A model generated the notes under the pieces. The model did not search any database. It was not told where the DNA came from and saw only the letters and a program-made list of their open reading frames with translations. Below are positions 1 through 12,932 of a DNA stretch of 64,000 nucleotides, piece by piece. How positions within the stretch are numbered: the stretch's first letter is position 1; every line of letters begins with the position of its first letter. Where the stretch lies: the NCBI RefSeq assembly GCF_910592395.1, contig NC_088319.1, positions 13,268,001 through 13,332,000 of the forward strand. Direction: 5' to 3'. The DNA comes from Lineus longissimus. Taxonomy: Eukaryota > Nemertea > Pilidiophora > Heteronemertea > Lineidae. A program made the translations under genes and the position numbers.

Positions 1-3000
1 AGGCCCAGGGTCTCTAACCCCGTACAACCAGTAGTGAAACTGGATGCAGTACCTGCATTGGGAAAAAGTAGTCCGTTTATTTGTTGCAGAATCTGCAACA
101 AAAATCACACCTATACTCACCGGTCTTCACAGAACACAGGACGCGGAAAACCTACCTTTGAATGCCTGTGACCGTCGTTGTAATCTTTGCTGTCATACTA
201 GCCACACCCTCCGTGCCCGATTTGCTGATCAGAAGGAAAAATCTCCCATCTGCAAAAGAGAAGCAGATATAGGATCATTTGCCGCTATAGCCACTGCTAT
301 CCGTCGTGAAGAATATGGTTGGACAGGAGGAAATTTATACCAGGTACAGCGGCATGTAGCAACTCTTTTTCAAACCTTTATTTTCTGTGTACATGTATAT
401 TATTCCGAAGTCCAAGATTGCAGCGATCGCAAATTATTAAGAGTAATGGTAGGTACTGAAGAAGGAAAATTACGCCGTCATTGTCATATGCGCCTCTCGA
501 TAATGACGCGTACAGGCCCGAGTATATTATTAGACAATGATATAAACGACATAGATTTTTGTTCATACCTGAGTTTTGTGAATCCCAGAAAGGCTCCTGG
601 GCTTGATTGGGAACTTTCAAGCCAACGCTGCTTGCGTTCGACCACGTCTCAATTGATTGGTTAACAGCGAGTGGACGAATCCACCAATCACAGACTCCTT
701 TATCGGGGTCACACTCCGCTGAAAAAAGAGTTAATTATTCATTTTCCCTAGCATATTGCTCGTAATATACTGTGCTTTCATTCTAATTCATCAGCATCAG
801 TCGCTTTATCACACTGGCATCAGTCCATAAGTCTTCGTCGTTAGACAGGACACCTGTGTTGTCGAAAATTTATAATGTTGGGTTCCGGAGCGTAAATGCT
901 GCTTTGTGGTATTAACCAACGATTGTTCTGACCGCAGGGAGAAGAGATTTAAGCAGTTCTCATTCAATATCTTACAAGATCGCCTAATTACAAACATTTT
1001 CGCAGTTTGCGCCCCAGAGTACGAAATAACAGCGAATAGAATTGTGTGTCAGATGCGGTGATCAGTTTCAGTAGTGACCGCGTTGCTACGAGATGTTAGA
1101 GCGTATTTACTTTCAATTTTGATCAATGTACATGTATTAACAATTGGAAACTGCTCACCAATATAGGCTTACAATAACAATCGATGATGAAATCTCCCAA
1201 CCATTTCAACATGCATCTTCCTCCCGCTATTTCTATTTGGACAAACCCTGAACAAATATTTAAGAAGAGTTCAGTGGCTGATGAGATTCCACTTTGCCCT
1301 TGCCTCCAAGTAAATAATGGCTCCTGTGAACACTGACAGAGTCGAAACCGCGACATGTATGTTAAACAAATGGGGTATATATGTTTTGCCATGTTGAGTA
1401 TAGGTATTAAGAATATTTCTTTGCAGTTGGGAGCTGAGCGTCCACTGGTATATATTATTAGCACTGTAATACGATAGTGGGGAACGGTCAATAATTCAAA
1501 TTGTGTTACGACAACGACGTTACTGATATGGTCAGGTTGTTGCCGGTGTAGAAGTTTGAAATGTCCCAGGAAAAAATGCCAAGGAAAAACCAAGACATGC
1601 AAAGAACTCACAAAGCGCCGCGCAAACGGGCGATTTAAATCGATGCGACCAGCAATTTAAAAAATCGCATGCGACGATAATCGCTCGTTTGTGCTGGTCA
1701 TCATATGTCGCATCGACCTGCGAGTCGACGAGACGAGAGATAAGAATAGGTTCAAGTGTTGATGATTGAGCAATCAACAGTTACGATGCGCGTTCATGCT
1801 TTTATCAACTGACCTTTTGGTGAAAGGGAAGCAATGTTTTCTTTTAATTGCGAACTGATAGCTATGTCGGATGAAGACTCCATTGTCATAGTAACACGGG
1901 CTTTGTCTAATTCTGACATGGGCCGGGAATGGTACAATGAGCAGATAACGATTTTAGCTGCATGCAACTCTCATAGCGGCAAATCCCGTGAATGATATGC
2001 ATGACCCAGGACGCCAAACTCATTAGAACAATAAATCAATTAGGACGGTTATTTGTTTGCACTTCATCGACTATTCAGCAAACAATTCATCTTCTCCAAT
2101 TCATGTTTTACTCGCCCCAGTAATTACGAGTTGGAGGCTACTTGAAGGGAGCAGCGCACAGTCTCCCAGGCTATGCAGATTGGGTGAGAGGCTACTCGAA
2201 ATGTCCCGCAATTTCCCGGATCCAAGTGCGTAATGGCACGAAATGACACATACGTCATCATAACCTCTTATTTGGAGAATAAAACGGCGTCATATTGGCA
2301 TTTATTTAGTTAGCTGTAAGGAGCTTTTGAAATTATGCCAGGAAATTTTTCAAGATGAAATTTTCTTTTGCTCTCAGGTATTTTTCTATCAGGTTTTTGA
2401 GACACGGTCATGACATTTTCAGCACTATCGGACAACTGCTTTTTACACACATACACGTAGGTATAGTTGCATGCAATCGGCCTGGTTGATATCTTACGAT
2501 ATTATATTACACGGTAAAGTTCGCCTTTTTTTTCCATACGGTTTATCTTTACGTGTGCTATCAAACATGTCGAAAGGTTCTCGGAAACATCAACATTGAA
2601 AAATATGAGACATAATAAAAACAAATGACCTACCTATAACTTTCTGGGGCCTGACATTCAGTCCATTCTGAAGAAGCATCGTGAACAAGAGCGCAAAAAT
2701 CCGTGTTGTCGACATAATGAGTGAATCATGGATCCTGCACTGGAAGGGACAGAAAGTCCAGGCTGGTCAGTGCGCTATCTCTCTACTCTGCCGGCGGAAA
2801 CATGCTCCAGTCTTGCCACCAAACTCAAATTCTCCGAATATCAAATCAAAATCAAAAGTCCAACGCTTCCTCACAATATAATGTTAATACAATGTAATGT
2901 CCTCCCTTCTTTCTCAAACTAAATTTCCAATAATGTCCCGTGATGTTCAGTCTGTTCTGTTCGATCGGGAAATGAATCGCTCGGAAGAATAATCCATATG

Positions 3001-4570
3001 TTATAAAGCCCAGCCCGCCCGAACTCATCATAAATCGCTTTATGACTTGCTGAAACGAACCTCTCCGCCCATTCCGAAAGCAGCAACAACACATCTGTCG
3101 TCATCTTGACATTTTCAAAGTTCGCTCTTAAAGCTGCGTGCCATGCCATGGGCACCAAATTTGGTTATTTACCAAGAGACACTGCGGCGCTTTCAGTCGG
3201 TGGAGGCGTCCACCAAATAGGCGACTCTCTGCAAACGGCCGTATAATTAGGACCGATCTGCCAACGCTTTTTTTAAGAGTTCGTTTGTTGTTATCGATTT
3301 TTTTCTCCGCCGCACCAATAACAGCGGACCTGGGGTTGTATTGAGAAATATTAGCCGTGAATAGGCATAATGATTTGATTTTTCAAAAGGCAAATTATTT
3401 GATGGGTTGTCGATTACTACGTTCGCCAACTGCCGTTAATGCATAGGAAAGAAAACCTATTGAAGAAATGTACTATACGCACAATTTGTGCCGATTTTTC
3501 TGTTCTCCCCCCCCCTTGCACGCACGCTAGAGGCAAGACCACCACCTACGTCCGTACGAAAAAAAACATCGCCAGTCTATCACACAGTTGATATCGTCAT
3601 GCTACATAATAAATCAAAATGAGGCTCGCTTTGTACATGCATGTGTAATTTTCAAACAATCAAAATCAATAAACTGTTAAAAATTCTATCCGGAACGCGG
3701 CGTCTCATCTCTACGACGAAACAGGTCTTCGAAACATCTTTTTCCCCTCCACCTGTACGCACGTACGCATTAATGAAATTCAAATTCATACAGGCCCTCT
3801 TCTTCGTTCCGGCTCGGGCCCTAATCCAGTTTGTCGAAAGTTTTCGCATTGGGCATAGCAGCTTTGTAGTTGATGATATGTACACAATCAAATTTGAAAG
3901 TAAATTCCGATATATCGTGCAAAATCTGTTACTTTTTACATTTTTTTTCGGGGGGGGGGCATGTTTACATTCATGCCCCAAGTTGCAACTTTCGCACGCC
4001 TCATATGATTACATGCACGCTATGTCATGAAAAAAATAATTAAAAATGTACCACCTTTTACCAGGGCCCTGTTTATTGTTATGTTATAGCACGTTATGGC
4101 AGGGCGTGGTGATTTCAATAGTGGTGTTACTCTCAAGGCGTTGTGTAATACTTTAAGAGTCACGTACACGTACCATTGTCATGCAATTAGGATAATTATC
4201 TTTAGACCCAAAATACCATAATCCTTCAGAATTCAATAGGGCGGACACTTTTTCAAGGGGATATTTTCTACTTCTACACCGGGACCTAAGAGGTGACAGG
4301 CGCTGATGTTTCATTGCGCCACACGAGGAAAAAATCCCCTGTTTATATATCGCGGTGCCGTGATTTTCTACTATTCTAATGCACATAAAGCTCGTTACTG
4401 CCGCAGTCCTTATAGGGAAGTAGCGCTCACGAGTCTGATGAGGCAAGTCCACGTCCGATTTTCTCATGTACATGTACGCACTTTTATTCATGATTATAAA
4501 CCCAAAGAACGGGGAAAATCATTCCTCAGTACCAGCTCTCCCGAAATCTTTCAATCGACAGGGTTAGGAA
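1..4570. other. No recognisable gene (spacer)
   Basis: I see no exon chain or known domain here. The longest open frame (44-664, plus, 206 codons) has no recognised motif beyond a weak NPRKAPGLD string that recalls the PGPD region of LINE reverse transcriptases. It has no further RT signature, so I do not call it a gene. Short homopolymers (poly-C near 3510, poly-G near 3951) and AT-rich tracts are present. Confidence 0.5.
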
Positions 4571-4572
4571 CG

Positions 4573-5410
4573 TCTTGACGCAAGGGCCCAAAGCGCCGTG
4601 TAGCGGCAAAAAAGCAAAGCTGGCGAAACATTTATAACGGGTCACCGTCACTTATTATTGGACTTATAGCGCATTTACGGGGTTGCAACTATTTTGCTTT
4701 ATAGTGTCACCAGGAAAGAAAAGCATGCGACCTAACGCCGATCTATTTGTATCAAGTGATAATTGGAAGGTATATAGTAGGAAATATCAATAAAATAATC
4801 ATTCCATGTCGTCTTTTGAGGGCATTTTTGATTGTAAAAAATATATGTGTACGTCACCGGAGTCTCTGCAATGACAATTTTATCACAGCAGTCTCGCGCA
4901 AGTATAAGTTATTTACCTATTAGTTCTTCACTTATTAGTCTGAATGTCTGGCGCAAAGCCAGACGTTTTCCATTACGATTTCACTACGATGTTTGACAAG
5001 AAGGAGCAGTGCGCGAGATATGCTAATGAGCAGACTTCCCTCGCTTGAGTTTCGGAAGAATGTTCCATATCGCGCTAAGCTGACCACTGCTGACCATGAC
5101 AGGCGTGCATTGGACTGGTACAGGTTGGAACTGAACATTGAATATGCTGGTGGTGACGCTTTCTGATGAGAAGTTGGTCGTGACTGATGCAGTATCCTTG
5201 GACTTGTCCACAGCATCGTTCAATCATTGCTCTCTGAGCTGGCTTCATTCTGTACTTACCCAAATACTGAGACCAAATGCCTGTTGACTGTGCTTTAAGA
5301 GAGACTGGCGCCATGCCTAGTCTCTCTTAAAGCACAGTCAACAGACACCAACCCCCTCAGACTCAGAAACCACAAACGCCCAACCCTTCCTGCTACCTTA
5401 ATACTTCTGG
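4573..5410 (+). repeat. Left inverted arm (segments A-B-C)
   Basis: This is the uninterrupted version of the arm, and it lets the broken right side be interpreted. It carries a short internal palindrome near 4950 (GTCTGGCGCAAAGCCAGAC), also found in the right arm near 12262. It ends in segment C, which holds a strong hairpin at 5282-5344. A 66-codon frame on the minus strand (5223-5023) is repeated with the same predicted residues in the right-hand copy. Confidence 0.7.
5282..5344. repeat. Perfect-stem hairpin in segment C
   Basis: The arms TGTTGACTGTGCTTTAAGAG and CTCTTAAAGCACAGTCAACA extend further, to about 25 bp of stem around a GGCGCCATGCCTA-type loop. The same hairpin is present in the inverted copy at about 10057-10119, and a half-copy lies near 10450-10475. 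Confidence 0.75.
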
Positions 5411-6189
5411 ATTCTACAGCAATGCAGAATATAGGGCCATTTAACAGGGACCAAACTGATCTATTAGACGCTCCATGAACTACATGTTTTAGTTTGATGG
5501 AAGCTCTCATCCATTCTGTCAATATTTTTCATAGACTAACATTCACATCCGAGGATCACATGCAGCACTATTACTCCTGGAATAGAGATCAAGTACACGT
5601 TTTACCTTTTATAGTCACGAATGCGTGGCTGCATGCTCTGTTAGATAATATCATATAGGATATGAGTTCTGATTTATCTGGATAGGGCATCCTGACTTAA
5701 GCATATCGAATCCCATGAAAAGTGTTTCGACGAGATCGATGTTATCAAGATTATCCCTGATAACTCCTTGATAAGACTGTAGATCAATTGGAAGTTAGGC
5801 CTCGGTAACAGCCAGCGGGCTTTCAAAGACAATATACCGTGTGCTGTATTTTGCAAAATAACGTAGTGTTTCTCCCAATCTTTCAATCATGCATGGTATA
5901 CTGCAGACCAATACTTCGTCCCCAAATTTACAGCGTAGCGGATCGAGGCTATATAATGGGCTAGGTATACTGAATATTGGGCTAGGCAGGAATTAGTTTA
6001 ACTGCGAGGTAAGCGGCAAAAAAACGTAATGAAAATATGGGAAAATCTGGATGGTTACGGAAATGCGGCTGAACGGCTATTGACAATGAGAGATACAGTG
6101 CTGATTTACGATTTACAGCCGAGGAAATTAATATAAGGCTGATTGAAATTAAATCTTGCTGTTATGCATATATGTATCGTTTTTAACAT

Positions 6190-6530
6190 TAGGCCTTTTT
6201 ACACGGTGCGTGTTAAACCGAACCGGCCGAAACCCACACCGGTGTGACAGCGGATATAGTCCCCCTGGAGTCATAGTCCGGTAGCATTATATTTGACCAA
6301 TTAAGCAGCATGATGTATCGTACCGCTAACCCTAACCAAAACATTTAGCAATGCGGGCTATTGTTACACGGACTATCAGCCCTAGGACTACTATCCCTTG
6401 CACACCGGGTCGGTTCCGACTAGGTCAGTTCATCTGGAGTGAAATCCCATTTAGATGGTGCGTGTTGAACCGAACAGGTCTCTATCCGGATCGAATCCGA
6501 ACGGTGTAAATGGGACTATAGTCTAAATAA
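6190..6530. repeat. Possible MITE-like repeat
   Basis: GGTGCGTGTTAAACCGAAC near 6205 and GGTGCGTGTTGAACCGAAC near 6457 lie in the same orientation. They are flanked by TTTACAC- and GTGTAAA-type sequence in opposite orientation at the two ends. Several ACTATAG/ATAGTCC words also recur. The boundaries are approximate and no coding sequence is seen. Confidence 0.35.
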
Positions 6531-7867
6531 AGATGGCACTGCTATTCGCACTAAACTCGTCAACTAACAGTAGGTATTACATTCATGTCAACATGCTTGT
6601 CCTAGATTTATGAATGATGACGAGCGTATGAATAAGAATTTTCTAGAAGCGAGCGGCACTATCAATCTCGCCCGCAGCCACAAACATGAAATCGGCCCCA
6701 TATATCAGGCTGTGTTATTAGAACCGCAGTTGAGATGGAAACGAGGTGTAAGCTCGTGCTATATTCAACTGTAATATCTACCAATCAGAGCAATTCATTT
6801 CATTCATATTCTGTATAGTCTGATTACTGTGATATCCAATTCTTCATTCATATCACATAAAATTGTCTTGAAGATCGGTTATGAGTAATCAATCCAATAA
6901 GGTGTGAAATCCAGTTGACCTGAAACTGTTGTCAATTTGTGGGAGAAATAAAAAGGAATTCAGAATAATTGGATAGAAACGGTGTGTGGTCATCTTTGGA
7001 GCTGGAGGACACTGAAAGTCAAAACTAAAGCTTCTTTGGAAGAAAGACATAATTTGCGTGATCACGGAGCTCGATTCTTAAATCAGTCTCACATTGGAAT
7101 ATTATTGCGTATAAAAGAACGAACTAGGTAGGTTAACTTTCCATTTTCACCAATTTCTCACTGTTTTTACTAAGTCAGTTGATTGTTTGACAGCCGAGAA
7201 TCGAGAGTCGTCTGCTTGCCCTCAATGATATATAATATATATCCACGGGTATATCTTGCTTTATGATCTGAACACGTTGGCATTTGCTAAGCTTTTACCG
7301 CAATTGCAACAGTATGCGAGATGTACCATGCCTCATTAGATCTGTGGTGATTCTGCCCCAAAAGTCATCTAAAAGCACAACCGAACGTAAAAAAGCGTGT
7401 CGCAATAATCGTCACTACGCCTGCGCGTAAAATCCTTGAACGTACCCCGCCACCGGCCTGACATCACGACGAGAGAAAGACAATATGACTTAATTATACT
7501 CGAATTTTTCATTTTTTATATTTACGCAATAATGTAAATATTGTTATAGGGCCCATGCTTTTTCAGATCAGGCCTTCTGATGACTCTCAATGGCCACTAA
7601 CGCTACCTTTGTAGGATGTGTTTATTTCTTGGAAGAGCTGATTTCATGGAATATTCCAGAGTTGTTTTGACACGTGACAACGTTGCTACTGGGGACAGTC
7701 GAAGTTGCGAGTGAGGCGATGGTGCATCTGTAAAAATGGCACCTGATGTTTTATCATTACCATGGCCTGTTACATAAATTTTGATGCACAGATATGTGAA
7801 TTCTAAAACGGTCACATGCATTCTAACGTTAGAGGGGCTACTGGGGATAATTTTAAGGAAGTGACTA

Positions 7868-8385
7868 TTTGGCAAGCCCGGCTCACCAAACAGCGTCTTT
7901 TTTCTGCCCCAGATTGAGAGCCGAACTCATGCATATTCAACCATCCAGGAGCTCATTATCATTCGTGGCAACACGGTCAGCAACACTGGAGTTACAGTGA
8001 AACGCCTTTAGAAATGCACACTAATGCATTTAACATGCTTATCAGTTAAATCACGTTTATGACTTTTTTTTGTAAATCCATACAGTCATGTACATGTACA
8101 TGCTTCTTCATGGATTATTGACCAAAACCAGAGTTTAGTAACCGAAATTGAATCGAGAGCGGGAAGTCGGCCATTGTTAAATATGCGCATATAAATTCGA
8201 ATATGACGTCACTGCTCTCTGATTGGCCAACATGTTGTAACCTCTCCGGCTCGCCAAAGAGGGTAGTATTTTTGCCCTGTTTGGCAAGCCCGGCTTGCCG
8301 AACAGGGTGGCTTTTTAGTGCTGTTTGGCAAGCGGCTCTCCAAACAAGACAAAAAAAGATGCCTGTTCGGCGAGCGGCTTGTAAT
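7868..8385. repeat. Cluster of imperfect CTGTTYGGCRAGC palindromes
   Basis: The word TTTGGCAAGC or its complement recurs near 7869, 8278, 8296, 8320 and 8360. At 8277-8306 two copies face each other as a near-perfect hairpin around a CCG centre. The cluster spans no recognisable gene. It may be the terminal region of a foldback repeat. Confidence 0.5.
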
Positions 8386-9989
8386 TTTAAACAGATGTGC
8401 TTATGGAAGTTGCATCTTTAGAGTTAACGTGTTGTCAGAAGTCAGTGAAAAACCCTTTTGAACTGAATACTTCCGACCTCTTATTCTGACATTGGGCGCT
8501 ATTTCATTGGAAACGATATTTGTCAACAATTTTTGACGTTTTTGATAGGAAGGGCCGACCATACAAAGAGAGAAAGCGATGGTTCATGTTACGTTAGGCT
8601 GTGGCACTTGGCAAGAAGCCTGAATATTTTCGTTGGGCTTCTGCCAGTAGACTTCCCTGTTTTTGTGAATGAGGAAATGTCCAGACAAACATACCTTCAA
8701 AGACAAACATTGTTTCTCATTTTATCATTCATATACGGCCTTTCCTTTGGCAGAAGCCCAAATCAATCTCATGACACCAGGCCAAGATATGCAGAAAAAG
8801 CCAATCGTTTTTGGCACGAAAAGCGCACGTGATTCCCAATTGTGAAAAAATATTGACGAATTGCTATTTGATAGCGTCAATCAGATGAAAATGTTCCTTT
8901 ATTATCATTATGTGTAGCTGCACCTTCTAGAACATCCCGGGTAGCTCGGTCAAATATTTTGTGTGACGATCAAAAGGCCTGCTATAAATAATGGGGGATG
9001 TACACATATCAAAACAGTAAACCGGAAGGAACGGCAGTCTAGCCAGGTTACACTCCTGCGAGCACTTATGATCAATATATTTACTATCATTGGCACGAGC
9101 CCCATTCTGCCATTCAGTCTCGTGATGAAATATTTTGATACGAATTGGCAACAGTCCAACTACACAATGGTTTTAAAGATAAAACATTCGGTAAGACAAG
9201 ACATTATGAAAATAACGGTGACGTAGTTTATGGCATTTCTCTTTCGAGTCTGGATTTGTCATAACATCGATCCACCCTGATAACAGGTATTTAATTGCGC
9301 GACACTGGTAAGTACGTAATTTTGATGACAACATGTTCCGGACAATTTACTGTGTATGCACATGTTTTATAGCTGGCATGAAATCGGAACCTGATAGAAA
9401 CGAGGGGGAAATCGGGGCGGTCTGTTTAGGCTATCTGACCTTACCAGGATGACCCTTTTTTTCTTTCAGCCACGGCTTGACACCAAATAAAATTGAATAG
9501 CAACGTACCGATTAATATCCATTGTATATAGAGTTTTAACTTGAGAGCAGGAAATAATCGGATATATCAGCAGTGTATGACCGGATATTGATGGGCAATT
9601 TGATGGGCATAGCACTACCTAGACCCCTCCCCCTCCAACCTGCACTTGGAACAAGAGCTACAGGCGGCAGGCCTCCACGATTGTTTTTTTTGAGCAAAAC
9701 GTTTCACAGTCCGATGGTGGGAAGGAGTAGGATACATGTTTCCAAATTGTCTACGTTGTGATGTATATAATAATACCGTGATGCTAGTTGGAGAAATATA
9801 ATATCGCACCTTAACTGCATTTGCTGGACATTTAAATTCCTTTCTCTTTGGCCTTCATGGATTTGGTGTACATGTAGTATCAGAAATGAAACCGAAACTG
9901 GGGAATCCCTAGCACCTGGTCCAAGCAATCTCAGCCAGTATAAGCTTCCATGTTGTATTTCGTGTGACGTCTTAGGGAAATGAAATGAC

Positions 9990-10142
9990 CCAGAAGTATT
10001 AAGGTAGCAGGAAGGGTTGGGCGTTTGTGGTTTCTGAGTCTGAGGGGGTTGGTGTCTGTTGACTGTGCTTTAAGAGAGACTAGGCATGGCGCCAGACTCT
10101 CTTAAAGCACAGTCAACAGGCATTTGGTCTCAGTATTTGGGT
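9990..10142 (-). repeat. Inverted copy of segment C
   Basis: This is the reverse complement of 5258-5410 along its full 153 bp with very few differences, including the internal hairpin. Beyond 10142 the sequence leaves the left-arm order, so the right arm is rearranged here. Confidence 0.75.
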
Positions 10143-10357
10143 TTTGATTGCCATGACTGTACCCCTGTAAAAGTCCGAGGAGGAGAAGTTTGGAATGATG
10201 AAAGCATTGAAGAAGAAGAAATGTTATTATTGAGGAAAGCAAAATTTATTATGAGACTAGAAGGCAGTGTCCTGACTTGATTATTTTGAAAATGGCGGTC
10301 TGAACACATTAAAAGGTGGAACATGGCATTTTATCGACTTTGAAGTGTTCCGCAGTT

Positions 10358-10445
10358 AAAGGGAGACTATAGGCAGCAGCTAGGTAGGCAAGATAAAGTC
10401 ATACAAATTTGCCAATAGGGGTCAGTCATATCTCTAGGCATGGTG
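10358..10445 (+). repeat. Dispersed repeat (GGGAGACTATAGGCAG family), copy 1
   Basis: It begins AAAGGGAGACTATAGGCAG and continues with a GCCAATAGGGGTC segment. A related copy lies at 53311-53430, and an inverted partial copy at about 11035-11140. It has no coding content and is probably a short interspersed element of this genome. Confidence 0.5.
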
Positions 10446-10785
10446 CCAGTCTCTCTTAAAGGACAGTCAACAGGCGTTTGGTCTTAGTATTTGGGTAAGT
10501 ACAGAATCAAGGCAGCTCAGAGAGCAATGATTGAACGATGCTGTGGACAAGTCCAAGGATACTGCATCAGTCACGACCAACTTCTCATCAGAAAGCGTCA
10601 CCACCAGCATATTCAATGTTCAATTCCAACCTGTACCAGTCCAATGCACGCCTGTCATGGTCAGCAGTGGTCAGCTTAGCGCGATATGGAACATTCTTCC
10701 GAAACTCAAGCGAGGGAAGTCTGCTCATTAGCCTATCTCGCGCACTGCTCCTTCTTGTCAAACATCGTAGTGAAATCGTGGTACA
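10440..10785 (-). repeat. Inverted copy of segment B (with start of C)
   Basis: This is the reverse complement of about 4990-5315. Homology stops abruptly at about 10785 after GTGAAATCGT and resumes only in the second partial copy at 12115. That places unrelated sequence (10785-12114) inside the right arm. Confidence 0.7.
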
Positions 10786-11034
10786 GTGGGGCGTCCTCGA
10801 GGATTGCAGCTGGTCGGACAGACGTGAGGTGGAATGTGGGCGGCTGCACTTCTTCGTTGATGTGCGATGGCAGATAGCACAGTTGTTGCGTTGCATGACA
10901 GCTGAAAGTGAATGTGATATCATAGAACTGAGGCGTTTGCAATGAGACTATAGGTGAAGTAGAAGGAAGGAGTGAAATGGGCCATCTTCCAGTGACTAAT
11001 ATACAGAGTAAGGGCACTGGGTGTTGTTAGATTC

Positions 11035-11140
11035 AGCATTGAATGTATTCCTCGTACAAGCGTGAATAGTGTGGACATACAGTGAGAGGTGAGAGACCCC
11101 TATTGACTACTTCTTGTAACTTTATCTTGGATAGTGCCCC
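11035..11140 (-). repeat. Dispersed repeat, inverted partial copy
   Basis: GTGAGAGACCCCTATTGACT and ATTCCTCGTACAAGC are reverse complements of parts of the copy at 53311-53430. The element is degenerate and its ends are uncertain. Confidence 0.4.
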
Positions 11141-12114
11141 TTTATCAAGACTGAAACCCACTGTGCGGGGCTAAGAAATTACCTTTATAATCCTAGTTGG
11201 ATAACCACTGTGTAGATGATTTGAAGAGTGCTCTGTGGATGTGTGCCTGTAATGTCAATGAAAGTATGATGAGGTGATGACGATAGTGGAATGACGAAAT
11301 ATTGGAAAGAGATCTATTCCTAGAAGAACATATGTCCTGTTTTGACTAGGTGGCGCATTTTAGAATCAGCAGTGAGCACTGTGTGTAACATGGTGGAGGC
11401 AGCGGAGATAATAACTGTGTCGAAAGTATTGTTATAGGGCCTTCCCTAGGCCCATGGGGTTAAATTTACAATCCACGATTGAAAAGACGTAGTTTGATCG
11501 CATTCAACTATAAATACATTGAACAGTTGTGTTCCTTTAGTCAACCGATGACCTTTTGTTGGGCCATGATCGGGGATTGTAAACTGTAAATGTATTATGG
11601 ACTGGGAGACGGGGGAAACACAAGTGAAACTGAAATAGACCAAAACAAGTGATTTTGGGGCTTTGGTTTAGACGCATGCCCCACATGCGCCATGCGGGAT
11701 TATACGGTTCATGTGAACTTGTTGACATCTACATGATCTAGTGCTGTTATTGGTCATGGTACATGGTAGGCCTAATCATCATGGCTATATGTTTCAGGAA
11801 AAGCTCGGAGTAAAATGAACTGCCGATGAATAATGATGTTGTTCATGTTTACCATGTTTGCTAGTACATAGCCATAGGGTATGCACTGGCCAGTGCACTT
11901 TCTGCACGTCGTCATGGTCATGTACGTGATTACCTTGCATATTTTGTTTTTTGAATGCGCATGCTTTTTGGGCAAAATCACTTGTACCAACACTAATGAA
12001 TAATGTCTTCTTATCCCTATGACTCCATACACAGTGAGGGCATTGTCCCATTCCCATCAAATGGTAACTTATTGTACCGTATTAGGGTGGAAGTTGGGGA
12101 GCAGATACCTACCG

Positions 12115-12648
12115 TTGCACGCCTGTCATAATCAGTAGTGATGAGCTTAGCGCGATATGGAACATTCTTCAGAAACTCAAGCGAGGGAAGTCTGCTCATC
12201 AGCATATCTCGCGCACTGCTCCTTCTTGTCAAACATCGTAGTGAAATCGTAATGGAAAACGTCTGGCTTTGCGCCAGACGTTGAGACTAATAAGTGAAGA
12301 ACTAACAGGTAAAGAACTTGTACTTGCGCGAGACTGATCTGATAAAATTATCATTGCAGAGACTACGGTGACGTACACATGTATTTTTTACAATCAAAAA
12401 TGCCCTCAAAAGACGAAATGGAATGATTATTTTATTGATATTTCCTACTATATACCTTCCGATTATCACTTTATACAAATAGATCGGCGTTAGGTCGCAT
12501 GCTTTTCTTTCCTGGTGACACTATAAAGCAAAATAGTTGCAACCCCGTAAATGCGCTATAAGTCCAATAAGAAGTGACGGTGACCCGTTATAAATGTTTC
12601 GCCAGCTTCGCTTTTTTGCCGCTACGCGGCGCGTTGGGCCCTTGCGTC
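12115..12648 (-). repeat. Right inverted arm (partial B plus A)
   Basis: This is the reverse complement of 4573 to about 5110. It includes the GTCTGGC palindrome and the terminal GGGCCCTTGCGT. Differences from the left arm are scattered substitutions, so the two arms were once near-identical. Confidence 0.7.
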
Positions 12649-12691
12649 TAGTTGAGGCCATGTAGTAGGACGGCGCCTCATCACACTGCTA

Positions 12692-12932
12692 TCACTGCGC
12701 AGTGAGTATAGCTTCGATCTCAAATGCGCCGATTTGAACTATCATCCAACGGCGAGGCTCTCTGAACAACATCTTGAACTGGGTTGGTTCAATACCAGTG
12801 CCAGGTATCTTGAACCAACCCTCCTGAACTTCAGTGGAACGTGTGGGAGTGGAGGACCATACGACAGGCTCTGGTATTAGAGGATGTCTCAACCAGGGAT
12901 CGGCCAATAATCCGGCCAAGGCTACAAGTGAC
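12692..12932 (-). CDS. Possible orphan exon, unknown product
   Basis: An open segment on the minus strand follows a plausible acceptor (ACTTGTAG, just above 12932) and ends at a TGA at 12692-12694. It would encode about 77 residues with balanced, protein-like composition, including GTGIEPTQFKMLFREPRRWM. I recognise no domain. It lies immediately outside the foldback element and contains its own 12-bp inverted repeat (GGGTTGGTTCAA and its complement), so it may equally be repeat-derived. No companion exon was found. Confidence 0.2.

Larger units (their letters stand above)
5411..9989. other. Interior of foldback structure, no gene seen
   Basis: No open frame above about 100 codons has recognisable content. 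There are small repeat features: a possible MITE around 6190-6530 with repeated GGTGCGTGTT(A/G)AACCGAAC near both ends, and a cluster of GGCAAGC palindromes at 7868-8382. Confidence 0.45.
4573..12648. mobile_element. Large foldback-like element with inverted arms
   Basis: The outermost arms, about 4573-4990 and 12235-12648, are reverse complements with only scattered mismatches. Both begin at ACGCAAGGGCCC with CTNG just outside. Inside them, segment B (about 4965-5258) recurs inverted at 10440-10785 and again, shortened, at 12115-12255. Segment C (5258-5410) recurs inverted at 9990-10142, the same 153 bp. No transposase-like frame is visible in the interior. This architecture, with long modular inverted arms around a non-coding or foreign centre, resembles foldback or large MITE-type DNA transposons. 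I could not define a target-site duplication with confidence. An alternative is several separate insertions of one repeat family in opposite orientations. Confidence 0.6.

Noticed and set aside
44-664. 206-codon open frame on the plus strand
   Set aside because: Longest single frame in the window, but no recognisable domain. The NPRKAPGLD string alone is too weak for a reverse transcriptase call.
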